This document shows positions 51,397-59,791 of a stretch of 64,000 bases of DNA, piece after piece. This DNA is from [Clostridium] viride DSM 6836 (GTDB lineage: Bacteria > Bacillota > Clostridia > Oscillospirales > Oscillospiraceae), in the NCBI GenBank assembly GCA_000620945.1, contig KK211198.1, positions 420,120 to 484,119 of the forward strand, in the 5' to 3' direction. A model generated the notes under the pieces. The model saw nothing but the letters and a program-made list of their open reading frames with translations. It ran no database searches and was not told where the DNA came from. The translations under genes were made by a program, and so were the position numbers. Within the stretch, counting starts at the first letter, position 1. Each line of letters opens with the position of its first letter.

Positions 51397-51613
51397 GTCA
51401 TGATCCCCCCTCTGAGCTCTCTCCCCTATGGTAAGGAAAAGCCGCGCAACTTGCAAGGCCATATGCGCGAGATGGTTGTTCTTGGGCGTGAATCGCATGC
51501 AACTCATGGTTTTGACGGGTTATAAATTCGAAAAAGCGAAAAAATAGGCAAACTTTAAACATGCCTTGCATGTTCCATTCCGAATTGGGAAAACTATGGG
51601 CGAGGTGTTGAAC

Positions 51614-52042
51614 ATGACGTTGGAAAAAGAACTGCTCCAGTCCATTCACAAAGCAAGCGATATGGGTTGCGAAGGCATCAAACAAGTTATTCACCATACC
51701 AAGGACAAGGAATTAAAGAGTGCGCTGAAAGCACAGTACTTGGAATTTCAAAAATTTCGTCAAGAAGCGGCCAGTATGCTTAATGCGCAAGGGGTAAAAC
51801 CCAAGGGCATTGGCACCATGGCGAAGGTCTCCTCCAGTATGATGTCCAAGGGGAAGCTGCTCAAAGACCATTCCTCCTCCAAAATTGCGGAGATGACAAT
51901 CCAAGGAAACAATATGGGAATCTCGCAAACCATCAAACAGTTGCATCAATACCATGGAACAAACGAGGCTGCCACCGCCTTGGCGCAAAGGGTACTCAAG
52001 GCGGAAGGAGAAAATGTTTCTAACATGCAACGATTTCTATAG
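51614..52042 (+). CDS. Ferritin-like helical protein, conserved in Clostridia
   Basis: 142 residues from ATG 51614 behind GAGGTG. TLEKELLQSIHKASDMGCEG, IKQVIHHTKDKELKSALKAQ, KPKGIGTMAKVSSSMMSKGK, SSSKIAEMTIQGNNMGISQT, TALAQRVLKAEGENVSNMQR: a four-helix bundle of the DUF2383/DUF892-like style. It lacks an obvious full set of di-iron Glu/His ligands. An inverted repeat AACATG-CCTTG-CATGTT at 51558-51574 lies upstream. Function not established. Confidence 0.7.
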   Translation: MTLEKELLQSIHKASDMGCEGIKQVIHHTKDKELKSALKAQYLEFQKFRQEAASMLNAQGVKPKGIGTMAKVSSSMMSKGKLLKDHSSSKIAEMTIQGNNMGISQTIKQLHQYHGTNEAATALAQRVLKAEGENVSNMQRFL

Positions 52043-52127
52043 GCCCGCATTCCATCCTCGACCTGGGTTCCTTCTCTTTTCGCTTCCTACGTGTTACAAT
52101 AACTCCAGTTTGAAAGGAGTTTTGCGT

Positions 52128-52355
52128 ATGAAACGGCTTGCACAATGGTCTTTTCTTCTGGTTGCTTTGGCCACCATCCTAGAGTATTTATTGATCTTTG
52201 GTCTGTTCACCGGCCCAATCATGCTAGGAGTGGTTACACTAGTCGGTGCCTGGAATTGGGTGATTTCCTTTATAAACAAGAACTACAACGAGGCCGCCCT
52301 CTATTTGATTGCTACCGTCGCGCTGAGTATGGGGTATTGGAAGGTCATGTTTTAA
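52128..52355 (+). CDS. Small hypothetical membrane protein (75 residues)
   Basis: ATG 52128 behind AAAGGAG; upstream in-frame codons overlap the previous gene. MKRLAQWSFLLVALATILEY, LLIFGLFTGPIMLGVVTLVG, NEAALYLIATVALSMGYWKV: three short hydrophobic segments. Not recognised. A terminator follows at once. Confidence 0.7.
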   Translation: MKRLAQWSFLLVALATILEYLLIFGLFTGPIMLGVVTLVGAWNWVISFINKNYNEAALYLIATVALSMGYWKVMF

Positions 52356-52361
52356 TAGGAA

Positions 52362-52388
52362 AAGCCGCCCCAATGGGGCGGTTTTTAT
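52362..52388 (+). terminator. Terminator of the 75-residue membrane protein gene
   Basis: GCCGCCCC-AAT-GGGGCGGT with a TTTTTATTT tail. Confidence 0.85.
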
Positions 52389-52591
52389 TTACCCGCTTCA
52401 AAGGTACCATATCCAACATTCACTTTCGGTACCATGTTCTGCCTCGTTTCATCACACTTCCTTAGTATTTTGCATAAGGTAATACAAGCGTATCCAAACA
52501 AGGTGTTTGCCTATAACGATGCAAACGACTGTACTCCCGAGTGCAAGAGAATACCTTACTTGTTTTCTAGCATGCCACTTCACAGCGCGTT

Positions 52592-52693
52592 CTAGTTCAC
52601 ACGACGGAAGCGTGCCACTTTCGGGTGGGTGATGATGTTTGTATCCAGTATCGTGGAGTTATGACCGTAGGATTTCTCCACAAAGTACGGCAA
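52592..52693 (-). CDS. 33-residue ORF or gene remnant in an otherwise empty region
   Basis: A minus-strand frame from TTG 52693 to TAG 52592 reads PYFVEKSYGHNSTILDTNII then THPKVARFRRVN. The composition looks like the tail of a real protein rather than random sequence, but no ribosome site or upstream extension exists (in-frame TGA before the TTG). It may be the 3' end of a lost gene. The remainder of 52390-52860 contains small hairpins and an orphan terminator only. Confidence 0.25.
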   Translation of the reverse strand: MPYFVEKSYGHNSTILDTNIITHPKVARFRRVN

Positions 52694-52753
52694 TCAACAT
52701 TCGGTTGCTCACCCGTTTTGGCCACGCCGTCATCCTTACTAATTTCTCTTTCT

Positions 52754-52780
52754 GCCGCTTCCTCGGAGGCGGCTTTTCTT
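52754..52780 (+). terminator. Orphan terminator
   Basis: GCCGCTTCC-TC-GGAGGCGGC followed by TTTTCTTT on the plus strand. No plus-strand gene ends nearby, so it may end a small RNA transcribed somewhere within 52400-52750. Confidence 0.6.
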
Positions 52781-52860
52781 TCGCCTTTCTTGGCTCCATT
52801 CGGTTCATGTGGGCGCGTTCGACATATAATATCATAGTACAATAGGAAAGGGCGATTATC

Positions 52861-53424
52861 TTGTATTTTGGAGATTGTACCGATTTAAACTACCGATGCA
52901 TGGAAAAGGATGTTTCCATCCCCATAGAACTCTATGAATCCTTAAAGGGGAACTATTTTATCGGGTATGCCGATTCCTTAACCTTTGGAAATGGCACCAG
53001 TGCCTGGGCTCGGCTCTATAACCCGCCAGACTCTGGGGTAACTTTGTACGTCAATGTTTGGACCGTGACGGATATTTCAGAAGCACCATTCCGGGCTCAA
53101 TTTTGGTTCAATGCCGATCCACCCGGCTTTCCCTCTGAGTCACCCGTCACCCCCTCTAACACAGCCATCTTCCCTCCTCCTGTGGCGAGAGTCAAGTTGC
53201 AATCGGCATCCAATGTGAGCGGGGAACCTACGGGGGGAATCAAGGCCTTTGTGCGAAGAGGTGTGCCGGAAACCACCTTAGTTGAGTCCGAGAACGGAAA
53301 GCTGATCTTCCCCCCGGGCGGATCCTTCCTCGTGTATCTATCCTTGGCCGAAGATCCTACCGTCTCCGCGTCAGGCAGAGTTGCGTTTGGCTGGTGGGAA
53401 GAACCTATTTTTCGGAAGTGCTAG
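52861..53424 (+). CDS. DUF6143-like protein
   Basis: 187 residues from TTG 52861 (AGGAAAGG upstream); ATG 52900 lacks a site. Conserved-looking blocks: YFIGYADSLTFGNGTSAWAR, LYNPPDSGVTLYVNVWTVTD, FRAQFWFNADPPGFP, TGGIKAFVRRGVPETTLV, FPPGGSFLVYLSLAED, RVAFGWWEEP. Beta-rich, no signal peptide, seen in spore-formers (from memory DUF6143). CATATAATA just upstream fits both a sigma-A TATAAT and a sigma-K CATANNNTA box, so late mother-cell expression is possible. Own terminator. Confidence 0.72.
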   Translation: MYFGDCTDLNYRCMEKDVSIPIELYESLKGNYFIGYADSLTFGNGTSAWARLYNPPDSGVTLYVNVWTVTDISEAPFRAQFWFNADPPGFPSESPVTPSNTAIFPPPVARVKLQSASNVSGEPTGGIKAFVRRGVPETTLVESENGKLIFPPGGSFLVYLSLAEDPTVSASGRVAFGWWEEPIFRKC

Positions 53425-53470
53425 GGATCGAATCAGAGCTTACTCTGGATTGCTCTTGTAGAATGGGATA

Positions 53471-53507
53471 AAACCGCCGGCACAGGCCTTCTGTGCCGAC
53501 GGTTTCT
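53471..53507 (+). terminator. Terminator of the DUF6143-like gene
   Basis: AAACCG-C-CGGCACAG pairs with CTGTGCCG-A-CGGTTT (one mismatch), then CTGCTTG. Confidence 0.7.
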
Positions 53508-53564
53508 GCTTGTGTGTGAAGCTCAGCACCTTTTCCCCCACAGGATTTTCAGGATCAACTTGAA

Positions 53565-54581
53565 TTAAATTAGTTGCAAGCGATCCAAGGTCACCGCATA
53601 TTCCTCGCGGGTGAGTGGATCTTTGGGTCGTGTCCCATCCAAAATACCTTTTGCAACCGCTTTGTCCCAGGCCTCTTTCGCCCAAGAAGATACGGCCTGC
53701 CCCTCCCCTTCCTCGGTGTACGGGATTCCAAGAAAATCACAGATGCCTTTTGCGGTGGCACGGGCTAACACATTGCGATAGGCGAAATCCTTAAGTAAGG
53801 CAGTCTCTTCCTGATTGGTATGAAATCCATACTCGATCAAGTTCGCCGGCGCATTGGTATGTGATAGGACGTAAAAGTCCGGATTGTATGCAAGACCGCT
53901 CCCCCGGATCCATACACTAGCCTCCCTCATCCACTTGAGGATATCCTTGGCTGCCAGGTTCCGTGGTGCCGTATCCGGGCCACTGGAAGTAAAAATTATC
54001 AGTCCCCTAGCCTCATTCCAGCCACCAGCCCCGGCAGCGTTAGAATGGATGGAGAGAAAGAAATCAGCATTCGCTTCATTGCTGATTCGGCACCGGTCGT
54101 TCAGGGAGGGTTTCTCATACTTGGTGCGCGTTCCAACCACCCGAATTCCCTGTCTTTCCAGCAAGGAACGGATGCGTTCATACATATCCCACGTGAACTC
54201 CGATTCCTTGAAGCTCCCATCGGGACTTTCATTGACGGTATCGGGCCCATGCCCGGGATCTAAGCACACCGTCTTGATCTTTCTCTCTTCCGCTTCTTCC
54301 GTCTTCCGGCGGATCAGAAGTACGCTATGAAGCTTCTCCACCTTATCCTTTGCGAAAGACGACTGCTCCGAAACCACCTCTTCGGTACTTGCCACAAGGG
54401 AAGTCTCCGAAAGGATACCCGAAAGACTTTCCTGTAAGCGTTCGAGATCCATCCGGCCACCGTTGATTACAAAATCAGCCTGGGTTTCTTCTTTTATTTT
54501 TTTTAGTGTCGTCTTTTCCGTCGTGAGATAGAGTTGCACCTCTTCAATCGTTTCGATTGGAATGGTTATGATTTGTTTCAT
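53565..54581 (-). CDS. N-acetylmuramoyl-L-alanine amidase with remnant N-terminal domain
   Basis: 338 residues from ATG 54581 behind GGAGGTAAGG. Residues about 1-50 (IITIPIETIEEVQLYLTTEK, IKEETQADFVINGGRMDLER) match only the first strand-helix unit of the glycosidase domain of the broken endolysin at 3877; the rest of that domain is replaced by a charged linker. Then the amidase_3 domain: VCLDPGHGPDTVNESPDGSF, FTWDMYERIRSLLERQGIRV, FLSIHSNAAGAGGWNEARGL, NLIEYGFHTNQEETALL. The C-terminal SLH-like motif is AWDKAVAKGILDGTRPKD. Zinc His and Glu ligands are present. No signal peptide: a domesticated prophage lysin or sporulation lysin. Confidence 0.88.
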   Translation of the reverse strand: MKQIITIPIETIEEVQLYLTTEKTTLKKIKEETQADFVINGGRMDLERLQESLSGILSETSLVASTEEVVSEQSSFAKDKVEKLHSVLLIRRKTEEAEERKIKTVCLDPGHGPDTVNESPDGSFKESEFTWDMYERIRSLLERQGIRVVGTRTKYEKPSLNDRCRISNEANADFFLSIHSNAAGAGGWNEARGLIIFTSSGPDTAPRNLAAKDILKWMREASVWIRGSGLAYNPDFYVLSHTNAPANLIEYGFHTNQEETALLKDFAYRNVLARATAKGICDFLGIPYTEEGEGQAVSSWAKEAWDKAVAKGILDGTRPKDPLTREEYAVTLDRLQLI

Positions 54582-54696
54582 CCTTACCTCCGCTCGTTCC
54601 AAGCTTTCTCGTCATGCCAAAGCTACATACTAGGACACTCTATTCTATGTTGGTTGATTCCGAATGGTTTCTATCAATTGAATTTGAACTGAGTGC

Positions 54697-54725
54697 TTGA
54701 CAGTTCCTTCTGTCTCTGGTACAAT
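54697..54725 (+). promoter_or_regulatory. Strong sigma-A promoter of a small RNA candidate
   Basis: TTGACA, 17-nt spacer, TACAAT. A perfect -35 hexamer and a near-perfect -10, far from any coding start. Confidence 0.75.
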
Positions 54726-54731
54726 CTATTT

Positions 54732-54820
54732 GTTAGCTTCAGCTAACACCATCCATCTTTTGAATTCCAAATTCCTGTTCCTCAGAAACACCCGCCACGC
54801 AGTGTGGCGGGTGTTTTCCC
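54732..54820 (+). ncRNA. Free-standing small RNA candidate (about 88 nt)
   Basis: Starts about 7 nt after the TTGACA-N17-TACAAT promoter and ends with a perfect 12-bp terminator (54787-54798 with 54804-54815) plus TTTT. The 5' end can fold into TGTTAGC-TTCA-GCTAACA (54731-54748). The 40-nt single-stranded middle has no ATG and no reading frame of note. The gene after it (54932) has a separate sporulation-type promoter, so this looks like an independent RNA gene. Confidence 0.55.
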
Positions 54821-54869
54821 TTGTAAAAAACTCGTCTGGGATGATTTGTCAGGCAAGTCAAGGAATTCA

Positions 54870-54899
54870 GGTATAGCTCACAAAAAACAGAACACACTA
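54870..54899 (+). promoter_or_regulatory. Sporulation-type promoter candidate
   Basis: GGTATA, 17-nt spacer, CACACTA; resembles forespore sigma-F/G promoters (GTATA and CATACTA) with one mismatch in the -10. 33 bp upstream of the 51-residue gene. Confidence 0.35.
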
Positions 54900-54931
54900 T
54901 AGGTATACTTGAAGTATGGGTGGTGTATTGT

Positions 54932-55087
54932 ATGCAGAATCATTCGAATGCTCCGAGCATGGAGCATCAGCAAAGTAAGAAACCTCTGAATATGGAACCA
55001 AATCAAAAGATGCGTAACCCCAACCCCTCCTATGACATCGATGCCATTTACGAGAGCATCTTTGACGAAATCATTCACTTACCATAA
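54932..55087 (+). CDS. 51-residue hypothetical microprotein
   Basis: ATG 54932 behind GGGTGGTG. MQNHSNAPSMEHQQSKKPLN, MEPNQKMRNPNPSYDIDAIY, ESIFDEIIHLP: hydrophilic Asn/Gln/Pro-rich N-terminus and an acidic amphipathic C-terminal helix. Monocistronic with a 15-bp terminator 3 bp after the stop. Same style as the microproteins at 30626 and 61309. Function unknown. Confidence 0.65.
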   Translation: MQNHSNAPSMEHQQSKKPLNMEPNQKMRNPNPSYDIDAIYESIFDEIIHLP

Positions 55088-55089
55088 GA

Positions 55090-55130
55090 AAAAGCTCCTC
55101 CTAGGCCAGAAGGCTAGGAGGAGCTTTTTT
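55090..55130. terminator. Bidirectional terminator
   Basis: AAAAGCTCCTCCTAG pairs perfectly with CTAGGAGGAGCTTTT, then TT; between the microprotein gene and the convergent lipoprotein gene. Confidence 0.85.
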
Positions 55131-55164
55131 CTAGTTTAGTTTAAGCGCTTGACCTTGCTTACTC

Positions 55165-55773
55165 TCAAAAAGCATAACCCCATTCACCAAGTTCCACTTG
55201 ACCATCCTTCAAACTGATGAAGGGGGTATACGTATATTCTGTGTTCCCATCCTGAATGACGATGATGGTATTGGGAGCAATATCACTGACGTTGCAGGTA
55301 AGGTACAAGGCCCCTCCTTGGGTGGATTGGGCAAGGACACCCCCGCGTGTGAGTCCTTCATTTCCCAAGTTCAACTCATAGACCGTCATAATTACCTTAT
55401 CCTTCGGAATGATGAGATAGCACTCTGTTCCAGGCTGTTCTACCACCGTTAGCTCTTTCCGTTGTTCTTCCGTAAGGTTCTTGCCAAGCAGCTCCTCTCT
55501 CGCAGCTTGATCCAGCTCACTGCCTAGGAACTTAACGCCAAACATTTTCTTCTCGTTTGCTTTGCTGCTAGGGTCACTTGGTTCAGGCGTTTGCGACGTT
55601 GTGGGATCCGTCTGTGCTGAGGTGCTTTCTTCTGGCTTTTGTTCTGGGTTTGAGCTTGTTTGAGAGTTCCCTTCCGGTTTGCTCTCGTTGTCCTTTACTT
55701 CGTTCTTCGCTCCGCAAGATGCAAGGGTCATGCCAATGAGTGCTATTACGATTAGTAAGCGCAGTTTTTTCAT
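55165..55773 (-). CDS. Lipoprotein of unknown function
   Basis: 202 residues. MKKLRLLIVIALIGMTLASC gives a lipobox LASC with Cys20. Residues 22-75 are a low-complexity Ser/Pro/Thr/Glu linker. The C-terminal 120 residues are a beta-type domain: MFGVKFLGSELDQAAREELL, ECYLIIPKDKVIMTVYELNL, LYLTCNVSDIAPNTIIVI. Exported and membrane-anchored. Family not recognised. Confidence 0.8.
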   Translation of the reverse strand: MKKLRLLIVIALIGMTLASCGAKNEVKDNESKPEGNSQTSSNPEQKPEESTSAQTDPTTSQTPEPSDPSSKANEKKMFGVKFLGSELDQAAREELLGKNLTEEQRKELTVVEQPGTECYLIIPKDKVIMTVYELNLGNEGLTRGGVLAQSTQGGALYLTCNVSDIAPNTIIVIQDGNTEYTYTPFISLKDGQVELGEWGYAF

Positions 55774-55914
55774 CTCTCGTCTCCTAGATATCCATTGTGA
55801 TTCCTTTCAGCAATGCGTCCATGACTACATTCCATAAAAAGGCAAACTCCATTATACCGAACTGCCAGTGGAAAGGCAAGGGATTCCGCAAAGGAGACCT
55901 TGTTGCCTCTCCCA

Positions 55915-56916
55915 TCAAGAAATGTATAAAAGCTTCATCGTAGGGAGTTTGTCTTCTAGCATAGTTCGAAAAAAGGTCTCGGCTTCTTCTCGATATTCGG
56001 TTCGATAACAGTACTTTCCTCTGCCGCGACCGGTCATTTTCTCCCGATCCAAGAGTGGTACCAAACCAGGAAACGCGTCCGAATTAATGGCATTGTGTAC
56101 AAAGCTGTAGGTCATCAGAATGATTTCGAGAAACCCTTCCCGCTTTACTTGGTCTGACAGTTCTACGCGAAGGCGCTCGATCAGTTCGCCGTAGAGCTCT
56201 TTCCACCCGGTTAACAAGATTACGGGGGCAATGAGAAGGCCAACCGGATAGCCCGCTTTGGCCATGTTGTTCAGCGCCTGAATTCGGGTTGGTAAGGGCG
56301 ATGTTCCCAGTTCCACCATACGAATCACTTCTTCCGGATTTACGCTCATGCGAAAAATGGTTTTCCCCCTATGATCGAGTTGTAAAAGTGGTTCAACCAT
56401 GTCAAATTTGGTGGGAAAGGTAATGCTTCCGCGTCCCTCGCGGCCAAAGGTTTCGATGGTCCATGGTAAGTTGTTGGTGACTACGTTCTCCAATACAAGG
56501 TCACTGTTGCTGCCTAGTTCGAAGGTGCACAGCTCCGGCGTGGCCGCATCCTTTTTCAGCAAACGTTCCATCATCTGTTCCCGGTTTACAAACACCCGCA
56601 AATAGGAGCACTTATTATAGTTACAGACCAAATAGCAATACAAACACATGGCTCTGCAGCCAGAGGATGTGTATGGTACCAGAAAGTTCGACACCTTATT
56701 GTTCTGCGAATAGGCATGCGTTTTCCGAACACCAACAATTAAATGACGTTTGAGGATGGGGAACTCACGATTCTCTGCTGCGCTTAGTTCCGGAATGCGG
56801 TTGTGCGATTCCACCGGAATCCAAGGTAAATCCGCATACCTTTGGGAGAGCATCTGCCCCAGGGGATACTCCAGGGCGTCAGGCTCATAGTACACCGCGT
56901 CAAAATCAACGTTCAT
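55915..56916 (-). CDS. splB: Spore photoproduct lyase
   Basis: 333 residues. Radical-SAM CxxxCxxC at Cys87, Cys91 and Cys94 (SSGCRAMCLYCYL), VSNFLVPYTSSGC before it, CTFELGSNSDLVLENV, and the C-terminal KYCYRTEYREEAETFFRTML. The CY in KYCYR is at the place of the catalytic Cys and neighbouring Tyr. It repairs UV-induced spore photoproduct at germination and is made in the forespore. A sigma-G-like -10 lies upstream. Direct evidence that the organism sporulates. Confidence 0.93.
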   Translation of the reverse strand: MNVDFDAVYYEPDALEYPLGQMLSQRYADLPWIPVESHNRIPELSAAENREFPILKRHLIVGVRKTHAYSQNNKVSNFLVPYTSSGCRAMCLYCYLVCNYNKCSYLRVFVNREQMMERLLKKDAATPELCTFELGSNSDLVLENVVTNNLPWTIETFGREGRGSITFPTKFDMVEPLLQLDHRGKTIFRMSVNPEEVIRMVELGTSPLPTRIQALNNMAKAGYPVGLLIAPVILLTGWKELYGELIERLRVELSDQVKREGFLEIILMTYSFVHNAINSDAFPGLVPLLDREKMTGRGRGKYCYRTEYREEAETFFRTMLEDKLPTMKLLYIS

Positions 56917-56958
56917 ATCCGATTCCCTTCTGAAAAGCTAGTAAAAAGGTAGCTCTTC

Positions 56959-56965
56959 TAGTATG
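56959..56965 (-). promoter_or_regulatory. Sigma-G-type -10 of splB
   Basis: CATACTA on the minus strand, 43 bp upstream of splB; no good -35 (TTCAAA at 17 nt). Forespore expression is expected for splB. A separate inverted repeat CAGTT-CCGA-AACTG (56989-57002) lies in the divergent region and could be an operator. Confidence 0.4.
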
Positions 56966-57046
56966 TCCTGTTTCAGTCGAAGTTTGAACAGTTCCGAAAC
57001 TGGAAATACTTAAAGTACGATTGATTTAAGAAGGGAGCATCAAAGG

Positions 57047-58531
57047 ATGGCAAAAAAAGTAGCGATTATTGGTTCTGGAGTCGGTGGATTATGTTGTGGC
57101 ATCCGATTAGCGCATGCAGGCTTTGATGTTTCCATCTATGAAAAGGAAGCAGGGCCCGGCGGTGTGATCCAGTATTGCGAAGACCCAGATACCGGCATTC
57201 AATTTGATCAGTTCGCAACCATTGGAATTCACCCAAAGGAGTATTACACCGTCTTTCAAGAGGCGGACCTGGATCCTCATAAGTATTTTAAAGGCAAAGT
57301 TCTGGATGAATTCTACAAGGTTTTTTCCGCGGATGGTCGATCCTACCTTCTCTCGAAAAACTATTGGGAGGATGTGGAGGGCTTTGAGGCTTTCTTTGGA
57401 GAGCCGATCGGCAACTACGAAACCTTTGTGAATGCCTTCACTTCAAAATACCACGCGGCCAATCGCAGCTTGTTGACAAAACCCCTATGGAGCGGAAGGC
57501 AACTGGCCAATCCAAAGTTAATGAAAGCTGCCCTTGCCTTGAAGCCCTTACGCTCCGCCGAACATGAGATTCATCAATGTATTACCAGTCAAACACTTCG
57601 CGATTTCCTGCTGTTTCAAACCTTCTATATGGGCTTAAGCCCCCAACACTTGTCCAATGTGTATGCCTCCATCCCTGCGGTTTCTCAATCGGAGGGATTG
57701 CTTTATGTGCGAGGAGGCATGGGGGCGTATGCTTCCGCCCTTGTACAGGCCTTTTACGACTTAGGGGGGCATCTGTACTGCAATCGCACCATAACCAGCA
57801 TAAAAATGGATGGATCCAAGGCAATTGGTTTGCAGGTTGATCACGAGTTCGTCCCGGCAGATATTGTTGTTTCCAACGCTGATGTTACCTTTACCATGCA
57901 GAACTTACTGCCACAAGCAAAGCAGGCCAATAAGGCAGGTAAGTCGACCATGTCCTGTTCTGTCTTTGTCCTGCGTCTTGCCCTGGAAACGGCATTTCCC
58001 ATGCTGTCTACCCACAACATCGTACTGCCTCAATCCACGCAAGCGGAGATGGAAGCAGTGAGTGAGGGGAAGCTTCCCGGCTCCCCCCCTCTCTATATCT
58101 ATTACCAGAGTCACCTGGATTCTGCCTCCAAGAATACTTGTGCATCCTGCATCAACATCATGGTTCGCGTTCCAAATCGTGGCGCATACCAGGCTTGGGA
58201 TTCCACTACCACACAGAAACTCAAAGAACTGTGCATCCAAGCACTCATTGACATTACCGGAATCAAGCATCTGCGTGACAGTATTATCTCTCAATCCATG
58301 AGTACTCCGCTGGACTTAGAGAACCAGTACAATTGCTGGCAGGGGGCCGCGTTTGGTCTTGCTCCAAGCTATTTCCAAAGCGTCCTGTTTCGCCCTCAAT
58401 TAAAACAGAAAGGGACTACGCAGCTGTACTTTGTGGGATCCTCTATTCACCCGGGTAGCGGAATTTCCATTGTGATGAAAGGCGCGAAACTCACCGCTCA
58501 ACAAATCATTCTGGATGCACGTGGTGAATAA
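57047..58531 (+). CDS. Phytoene desaturase-like FAD oxidoreductase
   Basis: 494 residues. FAD-binding VAIIGSGVGGLCCGIRLAHA, FDVSIYEKEAGPGGVIQYCE, the family core LYVRGGMGAYASALVQAFYD, VVSNADVTFTMQNLL and the C-terminal VGSSIHPGSGISIVMKGAKL, as in CrtI/CrtN carotenoid desaturases and related flavin oxidases. No other carotenoid gene is present, so the substrate could be another lipid or polyketide-like polyene. ATG behind GAAGGGAGC. Divergent from splB. Confidence 0.88.
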   Translation: MAKKVAIIGSGVGGLCCGIRLAHAGFDVSIYEKEAGPGGVIQYCEDPDTGIQFDQFATIGIHPKEYYTVFQEADLDPHKYFKGKVLDEFYKVFSADGRSYLLSKNYWEDVEGFEAFFGEPIGNYETFVNAFTSKYHAANRSLLTKPLWSGRQLANPKLMKAALALKPLRSAEHEIHQCITSQTLRDFLLFQTFYMGLSPQHLSNVYASIPAVSQSEGLLYVRGGMGAYASALVQAFYDLGGHLYCNRTITSIKMDGSKAIGLQVDHEFVPADIVVSNADVTFTMQNLLPQAKQANKAGKSTMSCSVFVLRLALETAFPMLSTHNIVLPQSTQAEMEAVSEGKLPGSPPLYIYYQSHLDSASKNTCASCINIMVRVPNRGAYQAWDSTTTQKLKELCIQALIDITGIKHLRDSIISQSMSTPLDLENQYNCWQGAAFGLAPSYFQSVLFRPQLKQKGTTQLYFVGSSIHPGSGISIVMKGAKLTAQQIILDARGE

Positions 58532-58609
58532 GTATGGAGCGCAGGCATCACTACAAGGTTCTATGGTTCTCTTGAGAGGTTCTTAATTGGATCCAAAAGA
58601 GGATTGCAT

Positions 58610-59110
58610 TCACGCCTTATCCACAATCAGAAGTACACTTTGAAACAGGTGAAGCAGCTCTAGCGCACTGCGGAAGCATTGCACCCTCTCCTTCCCCTCT
58701 ACCCAAACGGCCTGACCTTGCCAGCTTGCGTTCTGGCGATACATGACCCGGATTAGGACGGTCGTGAGTTTCCCCCTGCAAGCTTTGGTTTTCTGCGGGC
58801 TCCAAAACTCCGTAACCTCAGGGTAGTCGCTTAAAACCCTTTCTGGGAGTGCGTGGTTTTTTCGGGCAAACCTTCGAACCTGATTGGTAGGCTGCGGAAC
58901 CTGAAGTGAGTCATACAAGAACTCTAGTTTTAAAAACAGATGATCAAGCCCCGTGAAGTGAATGGGTTTGGATAAAAAGGAGTTAATGGCCCTACCACAG
59001 ACCACCCCTTCCCGGATTTCATCCACACAAACCATGACATGGGAAGCATGCATGGGTAAGTTTGGTATGTTTGTATTCGGCTTTGATCTCATCGATTGGC
59101 TTCCTTTCAT
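58610..59110 (-). CDS. Conserved clostridial hypothetical protein
   Basis: 166 residues from ATG 59110, 6 nt after GAGGTGAAACAC. N-terminal disordered segment of about 20 residues, then VMVCVDEIREGVVCGRAINS, FTGLDHLFLKLEFLYDSLQV, and a conserved-looking end TVLIRVMYRQNASWQGQAVW, VEGKERVQCFRSALELLHLF. The R-QNASWQG...W-EG...FRS-LEL pattern recurs in a widespread unnamed clostridial family (from memory). Role unknown. Confidence 0.72.
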   Translation of the reverse strand: MKGSQSMRSKPNTNIPNLPMHASHVMVCVDEIREGVVCGRAINSFLSKPIHFTGLDHLFLKLEFLYDSLQVPQPTNQVRRFARKNHALPERVLSDYPEVTEFWSPQKTKACRGKLTTVLIRVMYRQNASWQGQAVWVEGKERVQCFRSALELLHLFQSVLLIVDKA

Positions 59111-59317
59111 GTGTTTCACCTCGGCTTTTGATACTGCATTCTAATTTTCTATATTCTCCACGTATTTTACAGCAACTTCTCTCCATACCTTACGCTCTTT
59201 TCGCCAAACGACGGTTATATGGCACAAGACGACATGAGAAAAAAGCACCTCCTTCCAAATGGAAAGAGATGCTCCTGTGTTCTGCTGACTGGGAAGAAAG
59301 CCATCCGATCTGAGTGG

Positions 59318-59476
59318 CTATTCGAAGAATGCATAGAGTATCGAACCCGTGATAAATACCGCAACATCTACGATTAGAACCATTAAGGCGACTCGGATTA
59401 GTCTCCTCTTTTTACTCCGAATTCCAAGCGCAATTCCGATTCCTGCGATGATTCCAATTAGTAAGAACAATACCAT
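59318..59476 (-). CDS. Small two-TM membrane protein
   Basis: 52 residues from ATG 59476 behind GAGGGCGAAACC. MVLFLLIGIIAGIGIALGIR, basic SKKRR, LIRVALMVLIVDVAVFITGS, ILYAFFE: two hydrophobic helices with a basic turn. A CATACTA box on the minus strand (59554-59548) lies upstream with no clear -35. Function unknown. Confidence 0.6.
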   Translation of the reverse strand: MVLFLLIGIIAGIGIALGIRSKKRRLIRVALMVLIVDVAVFITGSILYAFFE

Positions 59477-59649
59477 GGTTTCGCCCTCTTCCTTCACTGC
59501 TTGATTTAGCCCTATCTTATCATGATGCAAGAACCAGCGCATGGCCTTAGTATGCCCTTTCTAAGCGGTTACACTACTCTAGAACGTGCACAAGCATTCA
59601 ATTGGCTTAGCTTCTTAACACCAATATCTGTAAAAAATAAAAATATCTA

Positions 59650-59678
59650 TTGACAATATCCCGTTTTGCATGTAAAAT
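59650..59678 (+). promoter_or_regulatory. Sigma-A promoter of the zinc-ribbon gene
   Basis: TTGACA, 17-nt spacer, TAAAAT, about 110 bp upstream of the start codon. The leader between is AT-rich with no clear structure. Confidence 0.75.
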
Positions 59679-59791
59679 GAATCTTGTATTTCGAATTTAT
59701 GATTATTTGCTTCACAAACTTTGTCATTTCGATAGACACTGTTTGTGATTTTTTCTAATATTGCGAAATAACATTTTCAATGAGGTGCTTT

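Noticed and set aside
52472-52556. tRNA-like cloverleaf (7-bp closing stem with three inner hairpins)
   Set aside because: The anticodon-like loop is 10 nt, the T-arm lacks GTTCGAAT, and D-arm invariants are missing. Kept only as a general structured segment.
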